A DNA stretch of 7,716 nucleotides from Candidatus Babeliales bacterium (lineage in GTDB: Bacteria; Babelota; Babeliae; Babelales; JABDEC01), in the NCBI GenBank assembly GCA_031292305.1, contig JARLHJ010000010.1, positions 1 to 7,716 of the forward strand. The letters run 5' to 3'. This document shows, one piece after another, positions 1-4,930 of this stretch. Below the pieces are notes generated by a model that searched no databases, had not been told where the DNA came from, and saw nothing but the letters and a program-made list of their open reading frames with translations. Within the stretch, counting starts at the first letter, position 1. The number at the start of each line of letters is the position of its first letter. Made by a program: the position numbers and the translations under genes.

Positions 1-142
1 ACTTTTATGGTTAAAGTATCGAATTTATAAAAAAGGAGTCGTTATGAAGAAAAATATAATGTTTATACTATTACTGAGCTTAACAAGTTTAGCAAATGCT
101 TTTGAAGCACCTGAAGACGATGAAATGGATATCGAAGAAGTT
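1..142 (+). repeat. Direct repeat copy A (upstream DNA, RBS and signal-peptide code)
   Basis: Bases 1-142 match 254-395 at a constant offset of 253, with a single mismatch (A at 120, T at 373). The copy holds 43 bases of upstream DNA, a GGAG ribosome binding site, the whole signal-peptide code and about 14 codons of mature protein. After base 142 the two copies diverge abruptly. The left edge may extend beyond the window start, so the true repeat could be longer. Confidence 0.95.
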
Positions 143-184
143 AAAGCTGCTTTAGATGCCCAGCGATTCTTAGAAAACAATTAA
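44..184 (+). CDS. Small secreted acidic peptide, or truncated paralogue of the next gene
   Basis: I do not recognise a family. The reading frame encodes 46 residues: a classical signal peptide (lysines at 2-3, hydrophobic core, likely cleavage after LANA at residue 19) and then a 27-residue acidic tail beginning FEAPEDDEMDIEEV and ending RFLENN. The GGAG ribosome binding site is 6 bases before the ATG. The first 33 residues are almost identical to those of the gene starting at 297 (D26 here, V26 there), after which the two proteins share nothing. It may be a remnant whose mature part was deleted after duplication, or a functional exported mini-protein. The intact signal peptide and ribosome binding site allow expression; nothing in the sequence shows it is used. 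Confidence 0.55.
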   Translation: MKKNIMFILLLSLTSLANAFEAPEDDEMDIEEVKAALDAQRFLENN

Positions 185-210
185 AAAAAGCAAAAAACTT
201 GTTACAGTTC

Positions 211-240
211 TTGATTTTTCGACTTTCGTCGTGCTATCCT
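211..240 (+). promoter_or_regulatory. Possible promoter for the 297-767 gene
   Basis: TTGATT at 211-216 and TATCCT at 235-240 are separated by 18 bases, a modest sigma-70-type match. A TATAAC at 244-249 is an alternative -10 without a good -35. The assignment is weak and rests only on consensus matching. Confidence 0.3.
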
Positions 241-253
241 AGTTATAACAGGT

Positions 254-395
254 ACTTTTATGGTTAAAGTATCGAATTTATAAAAAAGGAGTCGTTATGA
301 AGAAAAATATAATGTTTATACTATTACTGAGCTTAACAAGTTTAGCAAATGCTTTTGAAGCACCTGAAGACGTTGAAATGGATATCGAAGAAGTT
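254..395 (+). repeat. Direct repeat copy B (upstream DNA, RBS and signal-peptide code)
   Basis: This is the second copy of the repeat at 1-142, 141 of 142 positions identical. It lies directly in front of and inside the longer gene starting at 297. The intervening 111 bases (143-253) hold the end of the short first gene and a spacer. Confidence 0.95.
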
Positions 396-767
396 GAAGT
401 TTCAACCGATTTAAGCTCTCCAGCAGACTTAAGTAGTCTTATTGATAAGAAAATTGAACTAATTAAATTCAAAAAAGATGAAAAGAAATCTTGGTTTGAT
501 TTTAAGAATAAATATAAAACTAAGGTAATTGATTTAATGAAAAAGCATCATGATGAATGCTTTGACTTAGAAATTTCAGGTATGAAAGAAGTAAAAAGCA
601 AAGGATTTACACCTGAATTAATTAAGGCTCATATTCTTAAGGCCTTAGATTTAAATGAAAAACAATCTAAAGAATGTGAAGCATTGTATAAAGAAAAAAT
701 GGAAGAAGCTATGAAAATCAAGGATAAAAATAATGCAGCCAGAGCGAAATTAAAGGCTAGCTTATAA
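297..767 (+). CDS. Secreted, charged, helical protein of unknown function
   Basis: The product has 156 residues and no family I recognise. Residues 1-19 form a signal peptide (lysines at 2-3, core IMFILLLSLTSL, cleavage after ANA), so it should be exported to the periplasm or beyond. The mature protein starts with an acidic stretch (about 21-36), a short Ser/Asp-rich linker, then about 110 residues that look fully helical and very rich in Lys and Glu. There are two cysteines, C88 and C127, that could form a disulfide after export. The start is supported by GGAG 6 bases upstream. The N-terminal 33 residues are shared with the short gene at 44-184. The size and helical charged composition recall periplasmic adaptor or chaperone-like proteins, but no motif supports naming one. 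Confidence 0.8.
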   Translation: MKKNIMFILLLSLTSLANAFEAPEDVEMDIEEVEVSTDLSSPADLSSLIDKKIELIKFKKDEKKSWFDFKNKYKTKVIDLMKKHHDECFDLEISGMKEVKSKGFTPELIKAHILKALDLNEKQSKECEALYKEKMEEAMKIKDKNNAARAKLKASL

Positions 768-770
768 TAT

Positions 771-808
771 TATGGCCTAGATTTGGGGTCATCTAAATCT
801 AGGCCATA
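771..808. terminator. Perfect 14-bp hairpin, possible terminator
   Basis: Bases 771-784 are the exact reverse complement of 795-808, with a 10-base loop (785-794). It begins three bases after the stop codon of the 297-767 gene. There is no T tract on either side, so intrinsic termination is uncertain; it could instead protect the transcript 3' end. Confidence 0.55.
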
Positions 809-837
809 CCTACGTTAAAAGATTTTGGCTATATTAT

Positions 838-866
838 TTTACAAAAGCATTAAAAAGCTATAAAAT
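838..866 (+). promoter_or_regulatory. Putative promoter of rpmH-rnpA-yidD
   Basis: TTTACA at 838-843 and TAAAAT at 861-866 are 17 bases apart, a sensible sigma-70-type promoter about 42 bases upstream of the rpmH start. An overlapping TATAAA at 859-864 would give 15-base spacing. Confidence 0.5.
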
Positions 867-907
867 ATTCAATAGATAAAGATTTCAAGACTTTTTAAGG
901 AAAAACA

Positions 908-1060
908 ATGTCAGTAACATTTCATTTAAAACGCAAAAAACGTAACAGAAAACATGGTTTCTTAGCTAGAATGGCAACCCATGATGGTAGAAAAATAATT
1001 AACAGACGTAGAGCTTCAGGTAGAAAAAGCTTGGCAGTTAACGCTGGTAAAGCTAAGTAA
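908..1060 (+). CDS. rpmH: 50S ribosomal protein L34
   Basis: This 50-residue, strongly basic protein is a component of the large ribosomal subunit bound to 23S rRNA. The family core is easily read: RKHGFLARM at residues 14-22, then the [15 protein letters not shown] block at 26-40. It is slightly longer than the usual 44-47 residues, with a few extra residues at the C-terminus (ending NAGKAK) and a divergent N-terminus ([12 protein letters not shown], where many bacteria have MKRTFQPS). An AAGGA ribosome binding site at 897-901 sits 6 bases before the ATG. The stop codon is one base from the rnpA start, so the two are almost certainly cotranscribed, as in most bacteria. No dnaA lies upstream in the window; the upstream gene is a small secreted protein. 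Confidence 0.97.
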   Translation: MSVTFHLKRKKRNRKHGFLARMATHDGRKIINRRRASGRKSLAVNAGKAK

Positions 1061-1061
1061 A

Positions 1062-1403
1062 ATGTCCAAATCTCTTTCTAAAAAAGAAACAGATCAGATA
1101 TTTGCATCAAATAAATCGCGAATAAGAAATAGCGGGCTAGAAGTTCTTCTAGCCCCTACTCATTTAGACTTTGGAAGAATTATAGTTATAACTCCTAAAG
1201 CTATCGGTAATGCACCCAAAAGAAATCAAGTCAGACGTCGTTTAAAAGCAATATTTTATGAAGACCAACTTTACACACTAAAATATGATTGCGCTGTAAT
1301 TGTACGCAAGGCTGCTTTAAACCTAGAATATGAAGCGCTTAAAAAAATATTAGTTTCAATTTTAACGTATAAACATTCTATCTCACCCGTAAATCCTACT
1401 TAA
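1062..1403 (+). CDS. rnpA: Ribonuclease P protein component
   Basis: The 113-residue product is the basic protein subunit of RNase P, which assists the catalytic RNA in removing 5' leaders from pre-tRNAs. The family signature region is visible as APKRNQVRRRLKAIF at about 51-65, including the Lys/Arg-Arg-Asn-x-Val-basic motif that contacts the RNA. The strand segment GRIIVITPKAIGNA precedes it and YDCAVIVRKAA (about 75-85) follows, matching the usual order. Length is typical. The start lies one base after the rpmH stop, and I see no clear separate ribosome binding site, so translation is probably coupled to rpmH. The order rpmH-rnpA-yidD supports the call independently. Confidence 0.95.
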   Translation: MSKSLSKKETDQIFASNKSRIRNSGLEVLLAPTHLDFGRIIVITPKAIGNAPKRNQVRRRLKAIFYEDQLYTLKYDCAVIVRKAALNLEYEALKKILVSILTYKHSISPVNPT

Positions 1404-1418
1404 TCAAAAGCAAATCTT

Positions 1419-1625
1419 ATGAGTATCAAAATACTAAACTATATTTTTATAGGCCTAATAACCAGCCTAAGACCCCTGCTTGGCCCAAGTCCAAGTGGTT
1501 GTTGTAAATTTGAACTGGGATGCACTGAATTTGCCATTGAAGCACTTAAAAACCAAAATGTGATCATTGCCACTTACAACATAAGTAAACGCCTTCTATC
1601 CTGCAATCCTTTTACTAGCGTTTGA
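1419..1625 (+). CDS. yidD: YidD-like membrane protein insertion efficiency factor
   Basis: This 68-residue protein matches the YidD family, small membrane-associated proteins that help YidC-dependent membrane insertion. Visible signatures are RPLLGPSPSGCCKF (18-31), GCTEFAIEALK (34-44), the counterpart of the usual PTCSxYaieA segment, and ISKRLLSCNPF (55-65), the counterpart of the usual KRilrChPf. Cysteines C29, C35 and C62 correspond to conserved family cysteines. It is odd in two ways: a short Ser-Pro-Ser-Gly insertion before the first cysteine, and an end immediately after NPFTSV that lacks the usual C-terminal GGxDPVP segment. It starts 15 bases after rnpA, with no strong ribosome binding site. 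yidC, the common next gene, does not follow. Confidence 0.88.
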   Translation: MSIKILNYIFIGLITSLRPLLGPSPSGCCKFELGCTEFAIEALKNQNVIIATYNISKRLLSCNPFTSV

Positions 1626-1649
1626 GTTAAGACCAATATACTGTATAAT
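1622..1649 (+). promoter_or_regulatory. Promoter of the 1688-2131 gene
   Basis: TTGAGT at 1622-1627 overlaps the yidD stop codon and is followed after 16 bases by a consensus TATAAT at 1644-1649. This gives the secreted-protein gene its own start about 35 bases upstream of its ATG, although no terminator separates it from yidD. Confidence 0.6.
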
Positions 1650-1687
1650 TGTAGATAGTAAAAAAAACAATTAATATTGGGATTGAT

Positions 1688-2131
1688 ATGAAAAAATTAC
1701 TTCTTTCGTTGCTTTTAATTTCAACAATTTCTGCAAATGCTTCTGAGCAGGCTAAACCAGTAGTTATAAAAAATCTTGTTGATAAAACAGTTAGCGCATT
1801 AAAATGGTTGACAACTACCAGACCGTGTAAATTTATTACCGACAATAGAATAACTAATACTTTTACTCAAGATGAATATGTTCAAAGAGTTTGGACTGAC
1901 AAACTGGGAAACGCAACTTTATGGGCTGCCCCATTTTATCTTATTGCTTTAAATGAAATGGTTAAAAGGCCAAATTCTGGAGATATACATTACAAATATG
2001 ACAACATGGGTCGCCGTAAAAACAAGTATGTAAACCATAGCGAACAAATAGATCGTGGTTTTTCAGCTTTAAATTGGGCTGTCGTTGGAATAATCGTCCA
2101 CGCTGGTAGATTTGCATATTTAAATAATTAA
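1688..2131 (+). CDS. Small exported membrane protein, two-helix family, 147 aa
   Basis: I do not recognise a named family. Residues 1-18 are a signal peptide (MKKLLLSLLL core, cleavage after ANA). The mature protein has two hydrophobic stretches: about 76-90, containing APFYLIALNE, and about 127-146, WAVVGIIVHAGRFAYLNN. They are separated by a charged loop with basic and aromatic residues (about 92-122). The region between signal peptide and first stretch is polar. A hydrophobic stretch with FYL and a second one at the extreme C-terminus ending in Leu-Asn are shared with the genes at 2265 and 2608, so these look like divergent paralogues; this is inferred by eye. The ribosome binding site GGGA lies 5 bases before the ATG. 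A strong terminator follows. Confidence 0.8.
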   Translation: MKKLLLSLLLISTISANASEQAKPVVIKNLVDKTVSALKWLTTTRPCKFITDNRITNTFTQDEYVQRVWTDKLGNATLWAAPFYLIALNEMVKRPNSGDIHYKYDNMGRRKNKYVNHSEQIDRGFSALNWAVVGIIVHAGRFAYLNN

Positions 2132-2155
2132 ATTTATTTTTTTGATTTTAGACTT

Positions 2156-2180
2156 AAGGGCAGCTAAAACTGCCCTTTTT
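2156..2180 (+). terminator. Intrinsic terminator T1
   Basis: An 8-bp stem AAGGGCAG (2156-2163) pairs with CTGCCCTT (2170-2177) across a 6-base loop and runs into a T tract. It ends the 1688-2131 transcript. The same GGGCAG stem is used in the two following terminators. Confidence 0.9.
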
Positions 2181-2187
2181 GCTTTTG

Positions 2188-2272
2188 CCACCCTTTTGCA
2201 ATAACCCTAGAACCTTATAAAATAAGTTATAATAAGTTAAAAACTCTTAAATAAATGGAACGTTATGAAAAA
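2188..2272 (+). repeat. Promoter-region repeat, copy 1
   Basis: This segment matches 2940-3024 at a constant offset of 752 with two mismatches (2213/2965 and 2215/2967). It covers the promoter, leader, ribosome binding site and first codons of the gene at 2265. Allowing one indel, the similarity continues leftwards into the T1 and T2 terminators. Confidence 0.95.
2196..2223 (+). promoter_or_regulatory. Promoter of the 2265-2880 gene pair
   Basis: TTGCAA at 2196-2201 and TAAAAT at 2218-2223 are 16 bases apart. A second TATAAT at 2228-2233 lacks a matching -35. Both are preserved in the repeated copy upstream of 3017, while the only differences between copies fall in the spacer. Confidence 0.55.
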
Positions 2273-2600
2273 GTTACTTTTTTCTCTAATTTTAGGCTTA
2301 GGCTTAATTTCTAGGCCTTTCAAAGTTGAAGCTATAACTATTACATTAGGAAACAAGGCTTTATCTACTTTAATAGCTTTACCTTTTTATTTAAAAGCAA
2401 TTAACGCAAATTCATGCAACAAGGCTATACATAGGTTTGCAATCGATAAAGACAATAAGGCAATCTCACCTAAGTGTTTGTATGGTGATTATTTGAATTC
2501 ATTTAAAAAACATTCATCAGATACATCTTCATGGTTCGCAACTGGTTTATTAGTTAATTTAGTAAGTTATATATTGTTAAATAAATATTCTAATAAATAG
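2265..2600 (+). CDS. Small exported membrane protein, two-helix family, 111 aa
   Basis: No named family is recognised. A signal peptide spans about 1-23 (core LLFSLILGLGLI, likely cleavage after VEA). A hydrophobic segment at about 31-46 contains ALPFYLKAIN. A polar loop carries two cysteines (C51 and C71) that could form a disulfide outside the cytoplasm. A second hydrophobic segment (about 90-106) ends with ILLNK. The order and the FYL and LLNK features match the neighbours at 1688 and 2608. GGAA at 2257-2260 lies 4 bases before the ATG. The next gene starts 7 bases after the stop codon, so the two form an operon ended by terminator T2. Confidence 0.8.
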   Translation: MKKLLFSLILGLGLISRPFKVEAITITLGNKALSTLIALPFYLKAINANSCNKAIHRFAIDKDNKAISPKCLYGDYLNSFKKHSSDTSSWFATGLLVNLVSYILLNKYSNK

Positions 2601-2607
2601 GATAAAC

Positions 2608-2880
2608 ATGAAAAAGTTATTTTTTTCTCTAATTTTAGGCTTAGGTCTATGCCTTAATTCTTTTAATGCTAAAGCTGATATTAAAGTTCAGTTTACTATA
2701 CCAAGCAAAGCAGCATATATCGTTCCTGCATTATTTTATAGTTTTGCAGCACTCAGCGTGATTCCTTATAACAATTCCATTAACAGGGAAGAAAAAAAAG
2801 AAAGTCTTAAATTTATAGCTATGAATCTTTTATATGGCGGAATATCAAATCTAGTTATTTATAAATTATTAAATAAATAA
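2608..2880 (+). CDS. Small exported membrane protein, two-helix family, 90 aa
   Basis: This is the most compact member of the local family. The signal peptide (about 1-23, cleavage after AKA) is nearly identical to that of the preceding gene: the first 38 bases of the two genes differ at one position. The mature protein has a hydrophobic segment with PALFYSFAAL (about 35-53), a short charged loop (NREEKKES) and a C-terminal hydrophobic segment ending YKLLNK. The ribosome binding site AGGA (2599-2602) overlaps the TAG stop of the preceding gene, indicating coupled translation. C15 sits inside the signal peptide and is not in a lipobox. Function is unknown. Confidence 0.8.
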   Translation: MKKLFFSLILGLGLCLNSFNAKADIKVQFTIPSKAAYIVPALFYSFAALSVIPYNNSINREEKKESLKFIAMNLLYGGISNLVIYKLLNK

Positions 2881-2903
2881 TATTAATCGATAGAACTTAA
2901 ATC

Positions 2904-2929
2904 AGGGCAGCCTCATAAAGCTGCCCTTT
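2904..2929 (+). terminator. Intrinsic terminator T2
   Basis: AGGGCAGC (2904-2911) pairs with GCTGCCCT (2920-2927) across an 8-base loop, followed by a short interrupted T stretch. It ends the 2265-2880 operon and shares its stem with T1 and T3. Confidence 0.85.
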
Positions 2930-2939
2930 CTGCTTTTCC

Positions 2940-3024
2940 CCACCCTTTTGCAATAACCCTAGAATCATATAAAATAAGTTATAATAAGTTAAAAACTCTT
3001 AAATAAATGGAACGTTATGAAAAA
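2940..3024 (+). repeat. Promoter-region repeat, copy 2
   Basis: This is the second copy of the 2188-2272 segment, with 83 of 85 positions identical. It carries promoter, leader, ribosome binding site and the first codons of the gene at 3017. Beyond it the two genes diverge in sequence. Confidence 0.95.
2948..2975 (+). promoter_or_regulatory. Promoter of the 3017-3331 gene
   Basis: TTGCAA at 2948-2953 and TAAAAT at 2970-2975 are 16 bases apart, exactly as in the copy at 2196-2223. The two transcripts should therefore be expressed alike, unless the two spacer differences matter. Confidence 0.55.
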
Positions 3025-3331
3025 ATTACTATTATCTCTTATCTTATTCTTAGGCCTAATTTCCGCATCTTCAAAAGCTTTTGACATGAGAAAAACTTTA
3101 CATCAAATAGGCAAACAGAAGTATAAATTGAGTGCAGTTATTGGTAGTGGCTTATTGCTTAATTCTTTTTATACCGTTTATAATACGACACCTGAAAAAA
3201 TAACAGCAAAATTAATATGTGATACTAAATTAAAAGTCTATTTGGGTGTGGTGCTGTTGTGCTTTGCAGTATGCATTAGCGATGAAGATGAAAAAACAAA
3301 GTCTTCAAACGACAATAATATCTCCAAATAA
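3017..3331 (+). CDS. Small exported membrane protein, two-helix family, 104 aa
   Basis: No named family is recognised. The signal peptide spans about 1-21 (MKKLLLSLILFLGLIS, cleavage after SKA). A basic segment (about 25-37) leads into a hydrophobic stretch (38-54, with GLLLNSFYTVYN). A polar loop follows, then a second hydrophobic stretch (73-88, VYLGVVLLCFAVCIS). The tail is hydrophilic, rich in Asp, Ser and Asn, and absent from the other local members. Cysteines are at 68, 82 and 86. Promoter and leader are duplicated from the 2265 gene, but the mature protein is strongly diverged, so membership of the same family rests mainly on architecture and signal peptide. It is monocistronic, ended by T3. 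Confidence 0.78.
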   Translation: MKKLLLSLILFLGLISASSKAFDMRKTLHQIGKQKYKLSAVIGSGLLLNSFYTVYNTTPEKITAKLICDTKLKVYLGVVLLCFAVCISDEDEKTKSSNDNNISK

Positions 3332-3339
3332 AAATACTC

Positions 3340-3363
3340 AGGGCAGCTTTCGCTGCCCTTTTT
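3340..3363. terminator. Shared convergent terminator T3
   Basis: AGGGCAGC (3340-3347) pairs with GCTGCCCT (3352-3359) across a 4-base loop. A T tract follows on the plus strand; on the minus strand the hairpin begins seven bases after the phoH stop and a T-rich run comes a little further on. It probably ends both the 3017-3331 and the phoH transcripts. Confidence 0.85.
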
Positions 3364-3366
3364 GTT

Positions 3367-4785
3367 TTATAACAGTTCGTTAGCTAATCTACTCAATTCA
3401 CTTCGTTCAGAAACTTCTAAGAACACACTACCAAATATAGGTTGACCCTTAAATTTATTAGCAGCAACAATTAAACCGTTACTACTAAAATCTAAATAAG
3501 GTGAATCAATTTGATAAGGGTCGCCAGATAGAATAATTTTACTACCCTCGCCGACACGTGTAATAAGAGTCTTCACTTCATGCAATGTTAAATTCTGAAC
3601 TTCATCAATAAAAATATATTGAAATGGTATAGATCTACCACGCATGTAAGTAATTGCTTCTAAACTAATTTTTCCAGCGTTAATTAAATCATTTAGGGAA
3701 CGTAAATCCATGCGTTCTTTATCACGATCAAACTTACTATGCTTCTTTTTAAAGCGCTTGCCTTTAGGTCCTTGGCCATGGCCAAAATCATCATGATGGT
3801 CAACAGTTTCTAAATGTTGCCTATTAGAAGCAGAATGCATTATAAGTTCCATGTTGTCATAAACTGGTTGCATCCAACTATGTAATTTTTCTTGTATATC
3901 ACCAGGTAAATATCCAATGTCTGGTCCCAATGGAATTACTGGTCTTGATATTAAAATTTTTTCATATAAATCAGTCACAATTGTTTGTTGTAAACCAGCC
4001 AACAATGCCATAAATGTTTTACCAGTACCAGCAGGCCCAATTAAAGAAACTAATTGGATGCTTTCGTCTAGTAATAAATCTAATGTCATTAATTGTTGTG
4101 GGTTTTTAGGTGCAATAGGCCATCTTAAATTTGGCATTTGTACATTTTTAAAATTATTGCCACCTAAATATCTAAATAATCTATAATTAAATGGATTTGA
4201 GTTACTTTCAACTAATACAAATTGATTTATCTCTACTTTATATTCTGCTAAAACAAAATTTAAAATATCAGGAAAATCTTTTTTTAATTGTATTGAAGGC
4301 GCTTGAACTTTTATCCAACCTTTATATAAATCATATTCATTAACTTTGCCCTTCATGTAATCTTCAGCTGTTATTCCAAGAACATCAGCTTTAACACGAG
4401 CATTAATATCTTTAGAGACAAAAACTACATTATATTCATCTTTTAAACTCAATGCAGTTAATAAAATTCTATTGTCTTCAACATTTAATAAAAAAGGAAA
4501 ATCTTCAGGCGTGTCAGCTGCAGGTAAGAATAGAACTTTGATTGTGCCACCACTTGGTAATTTTACTCCTTCACGTAAAGAACCTTTATGCCTAAGTCCA
4601 TCTAAAATTCGTGTAGCTTCACGCGCATTTCTTCCTCTATCAGTTGATTCAGTTTTAAACTGATCTAACTCTTCAAGCACAATTGCAGGAATGCCTACAA
4701 TGCCTCCATTAAATGATAATATTGATTGTGGATCATGAATTAAGACGTTAGTGTCTAGGATACTGATTTTTTGTTTTTGCATCAT
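3367..4785 (-). CDS. phoH: PIN-PhoH ATPase (PhoH2/YlaK type)
   Basis: The 472-residue protein fuses an N-terminal PIN ribonuclease domain to a PhoH ATPase/helicase domain, a combination linked to RNA unwinding and cleavage. PIN features: DTNVL with D11, VLEELD with E38/E39, VEDNRILLTA with D104, and VSKDINARVKA with D126. The PhoH domain shows Walker A GPAGTGKT (250-257), the RPVIPLGPDIGYLPGD block (281-296), Walker B IFIDE (391-395) followed by VQNLTLHEVKT, and sensor-like ILSGDPYQID (418-427). All key residues look intact. It is somewhat longer than the roughly 440 residues usual for this type, because of a His/Lys-rich insertion around 318-365. Two adjacent ATG codons can start it; a GAGGG site at 4794-4798 fits either. 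It faces the secreted-protein genes and shares terminator T3 with them. Confidence 0.94.
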   Translation of the reverse strand: MMQKQKISILDTNVLIHDPQSILSFNGGIVGIPAIVLEELDQFKTESTDRGRNAREATRILDGLRHKGSLREGVKLPSGGTIKVLFLPAADTPEDFPFLLNVEDNRILLTALSLKDEYNVVFVSKDINARVKADVLGITAEDYMKGKVNEYDLYKGWIKVQAPSIQLKKDFPDILNFVLAEYKVEINQFVLVESNSNPFNYRLFRYLGGNNFKNVQMPNLRWPIAPKNPQQLMTLDLLLDESIQLVSLIGPAGTGKTFMALLAGLQQTIVTDLYEKILISRPVIPLGPDIGYLPGDIQEKLHSWMQPVYDNMELIMHSASNRQHLETVDHHDDFGHGQGPKGKRFKKKHSKFDRDKERMDLRSLNDLINAGKISLEAITYMRGRSIPFQYIFIDEVQNLTLHEVKTLITRVGEGSKIILSGDPYQIDSPYLDFSSNGLIVAANKFKGQPIFGSVFLEVSERSELSRLANELL

Positions 4786-4871
4786 ACTACAATCCCTCGA
4801 GTATTAAAAGCCGTCTTACTTTGAATAACACACTACATAAAAAAATCAAATTATAACAACAAATAATTTTT

Positions 4872-4899
4872 TTGTTTATTTTATATAGACATGTAAAGT
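4872..4899 (+). promoter_or_regulatory. Weak candidate promoter for the Sel1-like gene and thrS
   Basis: TTGTTT (4872-4877) and TAAAGT (4894-4899) are 16 bases apart on the plus strand, overlapping the divergent phoH promoter. It is only a moderate match, but some promoter is expected here because the genes diverge. Confidence 0.3.
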
Positions 4900-4909
4900 A
4901 AAATGACAA
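4880..4909 (-). promoter_or_regulatory. Putative phoH promoter
   Basis: On the minus strand, TTGTCA (4904-4909) and TATAAA (4880-4885) are 18 bases apart, about 95 bases upstream of the phoH start. A closer TATAAT at 4850-4855 on the same strand lacks a good -35. Confidence 0.5.
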
Positions 4910-4930
4910 AAATATTTAATGGAGTTTCAT

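Noticed and set aside
185-253. Small hairpin at 220-231 as terminator of the first short gene
   Set aside because: Only four base pairs and no T tract after it.
278-472. Minus-strand open frame opposite the first secreted-protein gene
   Set aside because: It overlaps a clearly supported gene with signal peptide and ribosome binding site, and its composition is the low-complexity complement of that gene.
768-907. Replication origin near rpmH
   Set aside because: I saw no DnaA-box-like clusters and no dnaA gene; proximity to rpmH alone is not enough.
1627-1845. Minus-strand open frame opposite the 1688-2131 gene
   Set aside because: It runs over the promoter and signal-peptide region of a better supported gene and has no recognisable start signals.
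2608-2676. Lipoprotein signal in the 90-residue protein (C15)
   Set aside because: The residues before the cysteine (Leu-Gly-Leu) do not fit a lipobox, which needs a small residue directly before Cys; AKA at 21-23 is a better ordinary cleavage site.
3917-4663. Plus-strand open frames (3917-4186 and 4472-4663) opposite phoH
   Set aside because: They are shadows of a conserved PIN-PhoH gene whose motifs are all intact.
4919-4930. Upstream ATG as start of the Sel1-like gene
   Set aside because: The ATG at 4931 has GGAG at ideal spacing, and that GGAG would fall inside the coding sequence if 4919 were used.
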